A DNA stretch of 43,451 nucleotides from NCBI GenBank assembly GCA_902800065.1, contig CADCDE010000003.1, positions 1 to 43,451 of the forward strand. Direction: 5' to 3'. The stretch comes from an uncultured Ruminococcus sp. GTDB lineage: Bacteria; Bacillota; Clostridia; Oscillospirales; Acutalibacteraceae. The notes under the pieces were generated by a model. It was given only the letters and a program-made list of their open reading frames with translations, made no database searches and was not told the DNA's origin. Below are positions 33,178 through 40,395 of the stretch, piece after piece (the first letter of the stretch is position 1; every line of letters starts with the position of its first letter). A program made the position numbers and the translations under genes.

Positions 33178-34482
33178 TCACGGTTTATTTTCTGTTTCTT
33201 CAAATCTTACTTCAATGGAATTTGCGTGAGCAGTCAGTCCCTCGGTCTTGGCAAAGCGGATAATATCCTCTTTATCTTTGTCAAGGGCATTTTCGGTATA
33301 GTAGATGAAGCTGGATTTTTTAACGAAACTGTCAACGGAAAGCGGTGAGAAAAATCTCGCTGTACCGCTTGTCGGCAAAACGTGATTAGGTCCCGCAAAG
33401 TAATCCCCCAAGGGTTCGGGGGAATAATTGCCCAAAAATACCGAGCCTGCATTGTCAAGTTTGCCGATATATTCAAGCGGATTATTGCAGCATACTTCAA
33501 GGTGTTCAGGGGCAAGTTCATTAGCCAGTTCAACAGCCCTATCCATTGTATCGCACACGATTATAACACCGTAATTCGTAAGAGATGTTTCTATGATATC
33601 CTTTCTTGAAAGCATCTGTATCTGTCTTTCAATCTGTGAAACTGTCTCCTCGGCTAATTCCTCGGAAGTTGTCACCATTATAGCCGAAGCCAATTTATCG
33701 TGTTCAGCCTGTGACATCAAATCTGCCGCAAGGAATTTCGGATTGGCACTGTCATCAGCTAAAACAAGTATTTCACTCGGTCCTGCAATCATATCTATAT
33801 CGACATTTCCGTAAAGTAATTTTTTAGCCGTTGCAACAAAGATATTTCCCGGTCCTACTATTTTATCGACTTTCGGAACACTCTCAGTACCATAAGCAAG
33901 TGCGGCTATCGCCTGTGCACCGCCCATCAAAAATACTCTGTCTACTCCTGCAATAGCTGCCGCTGCCATTATATCGGGATTGGGCTTACCGTCTTTTGTC
34001 GGGGGTGTCACCATGATAATTTCCTTGACACCTGCAATTTTTGCGGGAATTGCGTTCATCAATACAGATGACGGATAAGCCGCTGTACCGCCCGGTACAT
34101 ACAAGCCTACTCTTGCAAGTCCTCTTATACGCTGTCCCATGATAACTCCGTTTTCTTTTGTAGTGAGCCAGCTCTGCTGTTTCTGACGCTCGTGGAAATT
34201 TCTTATATTTTCAGCCGCTTTTTTGAGAGTTTCAATAAATTTCGTGTCGCACTGTGCTATTGACGCATTTATCTCATCTTTTGACACTTCAAAACATTCT
34301 GGAGCTTTTCCGTCAAATTTAATCGTGTATTCCCTGACAGCATTATCACCGTTTTCACGGACATTATTTATAATTTCACTGACAACTGCCGTTACATCAT
34401 TGTTTGTACTTCTGTTTCTTTCCTCTAATTTTGCAAGAAATTCCTTTTCTGTTTTGCCGTCAGCTTTGATAATATTTATCAT
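33178..34482 (-). CDS. hisD: Histidinol dehydrogenase HisD
   Basis: A 434-residue zinc- and NAD-dependent enzyme for the last two oxidations to histidine. It carries GLYVPGGTAAYPSSVLMNAIPA, AAIAGVDRVFLMGGAQAIAALAYGT and EHDKLASA with metal ligands, and GPNHVLPTSGTARFFSPL. All landmarks are intact. It overlaps hisG by 4 bases and hisC follows after a short gap. Confidence 0.97.
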   Translation of the reverse strand: MINIIKADGKTEKEFLAKLEERNRSTNNDVTAVVSEIINNVRENGDNAVREYTIKFDGKAPECFEVSKDEINASIAQCDTKFIETLKKAAENIRNFHERQKQQSWLTTKENGVIMGQRIRGLARVGLYVPGGTAAYPSSVLMNAIPAKIAGVKEIIMVTPPTKDGKPNPDIMAAAAIAGVDRVFLMGGAQAIAALAYGTESVPKVDKIVGPGNIFVATAKKLLYGNVDIDMIAGPSEILVLADDSANPKFLAADLMSQAEHDKLASAIMVTTSEELAEETVSQIERQIQMLSRKDIIETSLTNYGVIIVCDTMDRAVELANELAPEHLEVCCNNPLEYIGKLDNAGSVFLGNYSPEPLGDYFAGPNHVLPTSGTARFFSPLSVDSFVKKSSFIYYTENALDKDKEDIIRFAKTEGLTAHANSIEVRFEETENKP

Positions 34483-35120
34483 TGTAATTTCTTCCTTTCT
34501 TCGTCCATTTTATTCGCAAGAGTTTCTATCTCTTTTTTACGCAGTTTAAGACTTGCATTATTTGCTATGAGCCTTGCGGAAATCGGTGCAACATTATCCT
34601 CGATTATAACAAGACCGTTTTCCTTGAGTGTAGAGCCTGTTTCAACTATATCAACGATAGCGTCTGACAATCCCAAAAGCGGTGCAAGCTCAACTGAACC
34701 CTCTATTTTTATTATTCTAATATCCATGCCCTTGCCTTCAAAAAAATTTCGGGTAACATTGGGATATTTTGTTGCAATTGTCTTTTCGTTGTAGCCTGCA
34801 AAAAAGTCTTTGCCCGCCTTGCCCGCAAGTGCAAAACGGCATTTTCCGAAACCTAAATCGAGTATTTCATAAAAGCTCCTGCCGTTTTCCATGATAGTAT
34901 CCTTGCCGACAACACCCAAATCACATACACCGTTTTCTACATAGGTTATAACATCAGCGGCTTTTGCAAGAACGACTTCTATTTCACCGTCACCGATAGG
35001 CAATATCAAACGTCTGCCCTTTTCTCTGACGGCTGTACAGTCATATCCTGCACTCTCCAATAATTTCACTGTATCTTTTTCAAGTCTGCCCTTTGTCAGG
35101 GCTATTCTTAATGGTTTCAT
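34479..35120 (-). CDS. hisG: ATP phosphoribosyltransferase catalytic subunit, short form HisG
   Basis: A 213-residue short-form enzyme for the first, committed step of histidine synthesis. It starts MKPLRIALTKGRLEKDTVKLLE and has the PRPP-binding ADAIVDIVETGSTLKENGL region (reads SDAIVDIVETG here). It lacks the C-terminal histidine-sensing domain of the long form, so it needs HisZ. hisZ is the gene directly before it, overlapping by 4 bases. Confidence 0.96.
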   Translation of the reverse strand: MKPLRIALTKGRLEKDTVKLLESAGYDCTAVREKGRRLILPIGDGEIEVVLAKAADVITYVENGVCDLGVVGKDTIMENGRSFYEILDLGFGKCRFALAGKAGKDFFAGYNEKTIATKYPNVTRNFFEGKGMDIRIIKIEGSVELAPLLGLSDAIVDIVETGSTLKENGLVIIEDNVAPISARLIANNASLKLRKKEIETLANKMDEERKKLQ

Positions 35121-36310
35121 ACGTTTATACTCCTTATTTCTTCCCCGACTATGACAAGTTTTTTAATGCCCCTTGATTTTGCATATTCAAGAGCCTGTTC
35201 TTGTGTTTCAAAAACGCTGTTTTCACCGAGTATATGTGCCTGTGCAAGATTAGATGTATACTTGATTGCCTCAACTTCATAGCCTTTTTCGCTGTGTACG
35301 AGAATATCCGGATTATTACCTGACGGAACATTTCCTCTTTTCAGCATAACTCTTGCAAGTGAATCTACATTTATCCCGAAGCCGATTGCGGGTGACGGTT
35401 CATCAAAGTTTGCAAGGAGATTATCATATCTTCCGCCGATAAGTACAGGCTCACCTGAACCGAGAACATATCCGCTGAAAACTATGTCACTGTAATAATC
35501 ATTTCTCTGGACAAGTCCAAGGTCTATTATAAGTCTGTCACCGAGATTATATAATGATAAATCGTTGTATATCTCCCTGACATATTCGAGAGTTGCAAGA
35601 GCTTCCTTGTCATCACATAAACTGTATGCTTCATCAAGGACATCTATACCGCCGAACAATGCAGGTAATTTTCTGATGATATTAACATATTGTGTCTGTT
35701 CGAGATTATCGAGAATTGAATTCAGTGCGGAATAATTCTTTGATTCAATAAAGAATCTTATTTCCTCTCTCTCTGCATCACTTACAGGCAATTTCTTTGC
35801 AAGAGCCTTGAAAAATTCAGCGTGACCGATTTCAATTCTGAAATCTGGAACGCACTTTGAAAGTGCCTCGATAGCCGTTGTAATAACTTCAAGGTCAGCT
35901 CTTTTGCCTTTTGCACCGATAAGTTCAACGCCTGTTTCCATGACTTCGTTGCTTCTGCCCGTCAAACCGAGATTATTTCTGTAAACTCTCTGATTGTAAT
36001 ACAATCTTATCGGCTGAGGCATATTCTTCAATCTTGTTGATACCATTCTGGCAATAGGCAAAGTTGAATCAGGTCGCATTACCATAAGTCTACCCTTGGA
36101 ATCGCTCATTTTATACATATTTTCCATCGGTATTCCCGACAATTCTTCGGAAAATACATCATAAAATTCAACGCATGGAGTGAGGACTTCATGGAATCCC
36201 CTGTGTGCAAATACTTTTCCCAATATAGATGACACTGTTCTGTTGGCAAGACATTCTTCAAATAAAAGGTCTTTTGTACCTTCGGGTGTAATCTTTGAAT
36301 AATTTTTCAT
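35117..36310 (-). CDS. hisZ: ATP phosphoribosyltransferase regulatory subunit HisZ
   Basis: A 397-residue histidyl-tRNA-synthetase-like protein without tRNA-charging function. It forms a hetero-octamer with short HisG and carries the histidine feedback site. The catalytic-domain-like body has MRPDSTLPIARMVSTRL, PIRLYYNQRVYR and EVMETGVELIGA. The typical class-II tail follows in shortened form. It is the first gene of the his operon. The promoter lies 50-80 bases upstream and the ATG has an AAAGGAA site. Confidence 0.94.
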   Translation of the reverse strand: MKNYSKITPEGTKDLLFEECLANRTVSSILGKVFAHRGFHEVLTPCVEFYDVFSEELSGIPMENMYKMSDSKGRLMVMRPDSTLPIARMVSTRLKNMPQPIRLYYNQRVYRNNLGLTGRSNEVMETGVELIGAKGKRADLEVITTAIEALSKCVPDFRIEIGHAEFFKALAKKLPVSDAEREEIRFFIESKNYSALNSILDNLEQTQYVNIIRKLPALFGGIDVLDEAYSLCDDKEALATLEYVREIYNDLSLYNLGDRLIIDLGLVQRNDYYSDIVFSGYVLGSGEPVLIGGRYDNLLANFDEPSPAIGFGINVDSLARVMLKRGNVPSGNNPDILVHSEKGYEVEAIKYTSNLAQAHILGENSVFETQEQALEYAKSRGIKKLVIVGEEIRSINV

Positions 36311-36358
36311 AAATTCCTTTTTTTCATTCCTTTCAAATTACTTTATTGTAGTAAAGTA

Positions 36359-36378
36359 GTAATATGATAACATATTAC
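36359..36378. promoter_or_regulatory. Perfect 8-bp inverted repeat overlapping the hisZ -10 (candidate operator)
   Basis: GTAATATG (36359-36366), ATAA, CATATTAC (36371-36378). It covers the hisZ -10 box, so a protein bound here would block his transcription. I saw no T-box leader. The regulator is unknown. Confidence 0.55.
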
Positions 36379-36393
36379 CATACCATTTGTCAA
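36364..36393 (-). promoter_or_regulatory. Promoter of hisZ-G-D-C
   Basis: On the minus strand TTGACA (36388-36393), an 18-base spacer, TATCAT (36364-36369). The -35 is consensus. Start of transcription is near 36357, about 47 bases before the hisZ ATG. Confidence 0.8.
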
Positions 36394-36459
36394 TATATAT
36401 TTCACTCAAAAAATTATACTATTTAACAAAATATTTGTCAATCAAATTTAATCCAACTA

Positions 36460-36488
36460 TTGACATTTAATATATATTATTGTAAAAT
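36460..36488 (+). promoter_or_regulatory. Promoter of the Fur/Zur and metal-importer operon
   Basis: TTGACA (36460-36465), a 17-base spacer, TAAAAT (36483-36488). This is a near-consensus vegetative promoter 42 bases before the regulator ATG. Confidence 0.8.
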
Positions 36489-36502
36489 GAAAATGCTTTT
36501 CA
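36488..36502. promoter_or_regulatory. 7-1-7 Fur-family operator candidate
   Basis: TGAAAATGCTTTTCA, perfectly symmetric about its centre except the middle three bases. It fits the 7-1-7 pattern TGATAATnATTATCA of Fur-family boxes at 12 of 14 positions. It sits at the -10/start region of the operon whose first gene is a Fur-family repressor, so self-control is likely. Confidence 0.6.
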
Positions 36503-36529
36503 AATTCAGTAAAGGGAGATATATAAAAA

Positions 36530-36949
36530 ATGTCAAACGGATACAAGACAAAACAAAAGGATGCTGTCCTGAAATATCTCATTGACCACAGGGATTATCA
36601 TGTCACTGTAAATCAGATAAGCGATTCTTTTTCTCAAAACGGTACGCCTGTAGGTGTCACCACTATTTACAGACATCTCGAAAAACTCCTTGAAGAAGGC
36701 TTTATCAGAAAGTATACCGTTGATGGGGCTACAAGTGCGTGTTTTCAGTATAATGATAATCAGAAATGCAAAGAGCATTTTCACCTGATGTGCGAAAAAT
36801 GCGGTTGTCTGATACATCTTGAATGTTCACATCTCACTGAACTTTCCGAACATATATTCTCTGAACATGGCTTCGAGATAAATCCTTTCAGAACGGTTTT
36901 TTACGGAAAATGCAAAAATTGTATCAGTAAAGATAAAAATAAGGAGTGA
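36530..36949 (+). CDS. Fur-family metal-responsive repressor (probably Zur)
   Basis: A 139-residue Fur-superfamily regulator. A winged helix-turn-helix at about 5-80 (VNQISDSFSQNG, GVTTIYRHLEKLLEEGFI) binds DNA. The dimer/metal part has HFHLMCEKCGCLIHLEC and CKNC, two CxxC pairs that hold the structural zinc. Zur, Fur, PerR and Mur cannot be told apart by sequence alone. The operon partner is a Zn/Mn-type importer, which favours Zur. The gene lies 11 bases before the binding protein gene. A 7-1-7 box overlaps its promoter. Confidence 0.9.
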   Translation: MSNGYKTKQKDAVLKYLIDHRDYHVTVNQISDSFSQNGTPVGVTTIYRHLEKLLEEGFIRKYTVDGATSACFQYNDNQKCKEHFHLMCEKCGCLIHLECSHLTELSEHIFSEHGFEINPFRTVFYGKCKNCISKDKNKE

Positions 36950-36959
36950 AAAATTTTTT

Positions 36960-37901
36960 ATGAAAAAGTTTATTTGTGCGATACTTTGTATGGCAGTTGC
37001 AATATCGGTATTTTGTGCCTGCGGTAAAAACAATACAAAAAAAGATAACGGAAAATTAAATATAGTTTCAACGATATTTCCGCCTTATGATTTTACAAGG
37101 GAAATCGGCGGTGACAGGGTAAATGTCTCCATGCTTCTCAAGCCCGGTATGGAAAGTCACAGCTATGATCCTACCCCGAAGGATATCATTGAAATTCAAG
37201 AAAGTGATTTATTTATATATGTCGGCGGTGAATCCGATGAATGGGTGAAAGATATACTTGAATCCGGCGATAAAAAACCAAAGAAAATAATTGCTCTTAT
37301 GGATATTGTCGATACAGTCGAAGAAGAAACCGTTGAAGGCATGGAAAAAACCGATGATGACGGTGATGAAATTGAATATGACGAACACGTCTGGACATCT
37401 CCCGTCAATGCCTCTCTCATTACAAGAAAAATATCTGAAACTCTCTGTGAGCTTGATACCAAAAATGCCAGCTTCTTTAAAAACAGGACTGCTGAATATT
37501 GTCAGAAATTATCTGAACTTGACAATGAATTCCGAAAAGTCGTTGAAAATGCTAAAAGAAAGACTATTGTATTCGGTGACAGATTCCCGTTCAGATACCT
37601 TGCTGATGAATACGGACTGAAATATTATGCGGCATTTCCAGGCTGTTCATCAGAAACTGAACCGAGTGCAGCTACTGTATCATTCCTCATAGACAAAGTT
37701 AAAGAAGAAAAAATACCTGTTGTATTCTCAATAGAATTTTCTTCGGGAAAAGTCGCTGATACAATATGCGAAAGCACCGGAGCTAAAAAACGCATCTTCC
37801 ATTCCTGTCATAATGTTACTCAAAAGGAATTGGACAATGAAGCAGGCTATTATTGGATAATGCTTGACAATGCCTTTGCTTTGAAGGAGGCTCTCGGATA
37901 A
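36960..37901 (+). CDS. znuA: Metal-binding lipoprotein of a Zn/Mn ABC importer (ZnuA/AdcA-like)
   Basis: A 313-residue cluster A-I binding protein. A signal peptide ends at the lipobox VFCAC, giving a lipid-anchored C21. Metal-site residues visible are H67 (GMESHSYDPTP) and H143 (DEHVWTSP). The third position, usually His in the HDAFGYF motif, reads GDRFPFRY with D207, and the fourth ligand would come from SIEFSSGK. The charged loop before H143 (VEEETVEGMEKTDDDGDEIEYDE) is acidic, where ZnuA proteins have a His-rich loop. It may bind zinc or manganese, and the Zur context favours zinc. Confidence 0.88.
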   Translation: MKKFICAILCMAVAISVFCACGKNNTKKDNGKLNIVSTIFPPYDFTREIGGDRVNVSMLLKPGMESHSYDPTPKDIIEIQESDLFIYVGGESDEWVKDILESGDKKPKKIIALMDIVDTVEEETVEGMEKTDDDGDEIEYDEHVWTSPVNASLITRKISETLCELDTKNASFFKNRTAEYCQKLSELDNEFRKVVENAKRKTIVFGDRFPFRYLADEYGLKYYAAFPGCSSETEPSAATVSFLIDKVKEEKIPVVFSIEFSSGKVADTICESTGAKKRIFHSCHNVTQKELDNEAGYYWIMLDNAFALKEALG

Positions 37902-38606
37902 ATGGCTTTCATAACCTGTGAAAACGTCTCCTTTTCATACGAAAATACAAGCGTTATAAAAAATCTGAATTTTTCCGTGAATCAGGGTGATTATCTCTGC
38001 ATTGTCGGCGAAAACGGCTCAGGCAAAAGCACTCTTATCAAGGGAATACTCGGTCTGAAATCCCCCGCTGACGGAAAAATAATCCGTGGTGACGGTCTCA
38101 AAACTAATGAAACAGGATATCTCCCTCAGCAGACTCCTGCTCAAAAGGATTTTCCTGCAAGCGTCTATGAAGTAGTTCTTTCGGGCAGACTAAACGGTCG
38201 TGGTCTCAAACCGTTCTATTCAAAAAACGATAAGCAGATTGCCCTTGACAATATCAAGCGTCTTAAAATAGAACATCTAATTAAGAGAAGCTACCGTGAT
38301 TTGTCGGGCGGTCAACAGCAAAGGGTACTTCTTGCAAGGGCTTTGTGTGCAAGCAAAAAGATACTTCTCCTTGATGAACCCGTTACAGGTCTTGACCCCA
38401 TCGTCACTGAGGATATGTATAAATTGATTGAAGAACTAAACAAAAAGGAAAATATTACTATAATCATGGTATCGCATGATATAAAATCTTCCGTAAAATA
38501 TGCAAGCCATATTCTTCATCTCAACGGTGACAAGACATTCTTTGGAACAAAAGATGAATATATCAAAAGCCCTGTCGGAAAATCTTTCTTTTCGGAGGAT
38601 AATTAA
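37902..38606 (+). CDS. znuC: ABC transporter ATPase, metal importer (ZnuC-like)
   Basis: A 234-residue ATPase that powers the importer. Walker A is GENGSGKST, the Q-loop follows at LPQQTPA, the ABC signature is LSGGQQQRV, Walker B is ILLLDEPVTGLD and the H-loop is VSHD. All are intact. The ATG is immediately after the binding-protein stop (stop ends 37901), a coupled arrangement. Confidence 0.95.
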   Translation: MAFITCENVSFSYENTSVIKNLNFSVNQGDYLCIVGENGSGKSTLIKGILGLKSPADGKIIRGDGLKTNETGYLPQQTPAQKDFPASVYEVVLSGRLNGRGLKPFYSKNDKQIALDNIKRLKIEHLIKRSYRDLSGGQQQRVLLARALCASKKILLLDEPVTGLDPIVTEDMYKLIEELNKKENITIIMVSHDIKSSVKYASHILHLNGDKTFFGTKDEYIKSPVGKSFFSEDN

Positions 38607-38607
38607 A

Positions 38608-39453
38608 ATGTTTGATGAAATAATAAAAATGTTCTCTTATGAATTTTTTTTAAGAGCTGTGATAGGAGGTTCACTGATATCTCTTTGTGCGGCACTTTTG
38701 GGAGTGAGCCTTGTTTTAAAACGCTATTCAATGATAGGTGACGGCTTATCCCATGTAGGATTCGGTGCATTGGCAATAGCTGCTGCCGTTAATGCTGCTG
38801 CTCCTTTGGAATTTGCTGTTCCAATAGTTATGATAGCTGCTATTTTTCTTCTCCGCATAAGCCAGAACGGAAAAATAAAAGGTGATTCTGCAATTGCAAT
38901 AATTTCAACAGCCTCTCTTGCTATCGGTATAATGGTCGCTACTATGACAACAGGCATGAATACCGATATCAACAGCTACCTTTTTGGAAGTATCATTGCA
39001 ATGTCTCAAAAAGATATTATTATATGTATAATTCTCTCGATAATTGTTATAATAATGTTTGTATTCTTTTATAATAAAATATTCGCTGTGACCTTTGACG
39101 AGAGCTTCGCAAAGGCAACAGGCACAAAAGCAGGCATCTATAATATGATAATCGCCTTTCTTACCGCACTTACAATAACTGTCGGCATGAAAATGATGGG
39201 TTCTCTGCTTATATCAAGCCTTATCATCTTTCCCTCAATAACCTCAATGCGTATCTGCAGACGCTTCAAAACTGTCGTTATATGCTCCGCTGTTATCGCT
39301 GTATTCTGCAGTATCTCAGGACTTGTCATATCATATCAGTACAATACTCCGACAGGTGCAAGCATTGTTATAACAAATGTATGTCTGCTTCTCATTTTTA
39401 CAATTATCGGCACTGTCTCCGACAGGATCAATGCAAAAAAGTATTCCAAATGA
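38608..39453 (+). CDS. znuB: ABC transporter permease, metal importer (ZnuB-like)
   Basis: A 281-residue cluster A-I permease with about eight membrane helices, starting MFDEIIKMFSYEFFLRAVIGGSLISLCAALLGVSLVLKRYSMIGDGLSHVGFGALAI, the typical first half. The conserved loop TFDESFAKATGTKAGIYN lies near residue 160. The ATG at 38608 has a GGAGG site. A longer frame starting at 38500 runs back into znuC. There is no clear hairpin after its stop. Confidence 0.93.
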   Translation: MFDEIIKMFSYEFFLRAVIGGSLISLCAALLGVSLVLKRYSMIGDGLSHVGFGALAIAAAVNAAAPLEFAVPIVMIAAIFLLRISQNGKIKGDSAIAIISTASLAIGIMVATMTTGMNTDINSYLFGSIIAMSQKDIIICIILSIIVIIMFVFFYNKIFAVTFDESFAKATGTKAGIYNMIIAFLTALTITVGMKMMGSLLISSLIIFPSITSMRICRRFKTVVICSAVIAVFCSISGLVISYQYNTPTGASIVITNVCLLLIFTIIGTVSDRINAKKYSK

Positions 39454-39505
39454 TTCCGTTCACAAATTTTTTTAAAATTTCACAAAGAATTTTTGCAAAT
39501 AGTTA

Positions 39506-39534
39506 TTGTTTTTACGGATATTTTGTGTTAATAT
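39506..39534 (+). promoter_or_regulatory. Promoter of the XRE regulator
   Basis: TTGTTT (39506-39511), a 17-base spacer, TAATAT (39529-39534) preceded by TG-T, an extended -10. It opens a leader of about 100 bases. Confidence 0.6.
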
Positions 39535-39577
39535 ATATAAAAGATATACGGTAATATTTTGGACTTACTGTATGTTG

Positions 39578-39603
39578 ATGCCTTAAGTCCTTTCGGAAGG
39601 CAT
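39578..39603 (+). promoter_or_regulatory. Leader hairpin before the XRE regulator
   Basis: ATGCCTT (39578-39584) pairs with AAGGCAT (39597-39603), with an inner CC/GG pair, followed by AATTTAATCTTTTT. It could be a weak attenuator or an RNA-stabilising hairpin. Confidence 0.4.
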
Positions 39604-39639
39604 AATTTAATCTTTTTCTATATTAAGGGGGTATTTATT

Positions 39640-40017
39640 ATGTTCTGGGAAAGATTCTACAATCTTTGTTTGCGAAACGGTAAAAGACCTAATCCCGTAG
39701 GCAAGGAAATCGGGCTCTCATCCGGAATCATAAGCAAGTGGAAAAATGGTGGTATCCCTAATGGCGAAACTCTTATGAAATTAGCCAGATACTTCAATGT
39801 TTCCACTGACTATCTGCTCGGTTTAAGTCCGTACATCCAGATCAATGGTGAACTCGTAGAGATGGAGTATACAGACCTTGAACTCAAAAAACAGATAGAC
39901 GCAAACATCGCATTGTTGAATAACAAGGGTATCAAAAAAGTTGCTGAATACTCAAAAGATCTCGTATGCTCAGCAAACTATCCAAAAGAGGAAGAAAAAA
40001 CCGACACTGAAAATTAA
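39640..40017 (+). CDS. XRE-family helix-turn-helix transcriptional regulator
   Basis: A 125-residue protein with an N-terminal XRE/Cro-type HTH at about 1-62 (VGKEIGLSSGIISKWKNGGIPNGETLMKLARYFNVSTDYLLG) and a short helical C-terminal part likely for dimerisation. Targets are unknown. The ATG at 39640 has a GGGGG site. The upstream frame to 39559 is leader sequence. Such small XRE proteins occur in phages and as chromosomal regulators. No phage genes are near. It ends in a strong terminator. Confidence 0.88.
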   Translation: MFWERFYNLCLRNGKRPNPVGKEIGLSSGIISKWKNGGIPNGETLMKLARYFNVSTDYLLGLSPYIQINGELVEMEYTDLELKKQIDANIALLNNKGIKKVAEYSKDLVCSANYPKEEEKTDTEN

Positions 40018-40052
40018 TCGTTGTGATCGTTTTTCCTTGATTATTTGACAAC

Positions 40053-40095
40053 AAAAGCTGACCTTGCATTTTGCATGGTCAGCTTTTTAGTTTTA
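40053..40095 (+). terminator. Terminator of the XRE regulator gene
   Basis: A perfect 11-bp stem, AAAAGCTGACC (40053-40063) with GGTCAGCTTTT (40077-40087), and a 13-base loop, followed by a T-rich tail to 40095. It is the strongest terminator in the window. Confidence 0.92.
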
Positions 40096-40146
40096 TTTCA
40101 TGAATTTATACTATTGCCTTGTTGAATCTAAAACTTTGATGTCTTT

Positions 40147-40211
40147 GTTATTCCGAACGCAGTGAGGAATCTTTGGAAGATTCTTCGTCGCTATCGCTCC
40201 TCAGAATGACA
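40147..40211. repeat. Interspersed palindromic repeat, copy A
   Basis: A 65-base imperfect palindrome with arms GTTATTCCGAACGCAGTGAGG and CCTCAGAATGACA around the centre GGAATCTTTGGAAGATTCTTCG. It is a sister of copy B 68 bases away. The gap between XRE and amylase genes (40018-40395) holds only the terminator and these two copies. Confidence 0.85.
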
Positions 40212-40250
40212 GGTCACTCGATTGACATTAAGAATTAGATTTTACAATGT

Positions 40251-40388
40251 ACTATTTCATTTTTAACGAATTGATAACTGTCATTCCGAGCAAAGCGAGG
40301 AATCTTTGAAAGATTCTTCGTCACTTCGTTCCTCAGAATGACAAATAAACATTGTTAAGTTTGTCTGTTGCTTTAACATGAAATAGTA
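40251..40388. repeat. Outer inverted repeat enclosing copy B
   Basis: ACTATTTCAT (40251-40260) is repeated in inverse as ATGAAATAGT (40378-40387), and the outer pair T40250/A40388 also matches. The repeat copy B lies between, so the whole block can form a long stem-loop. It lies 9 bases past the amylase stop and could act as its terminator. Confidence 0.55.
40279..40343. repeat. Interspersed palindromic repeat, copy B
   Basis: TGTCATTCCGAG at the left, CTCAGAATGACA at the right, with the centre AATCTTTGAAAGATT. It is the best palindrome of the family in this window. Confidence 0.85.
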
Positions 40389-40395
40389 TTACCTG

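Noticed and set aside
36311..36360. T-box or his-leader attenuator before hisZ
   Set aside because: The leader is only about 50 bases, with no GGUGG-type anti-terminator sequence and no stem array.
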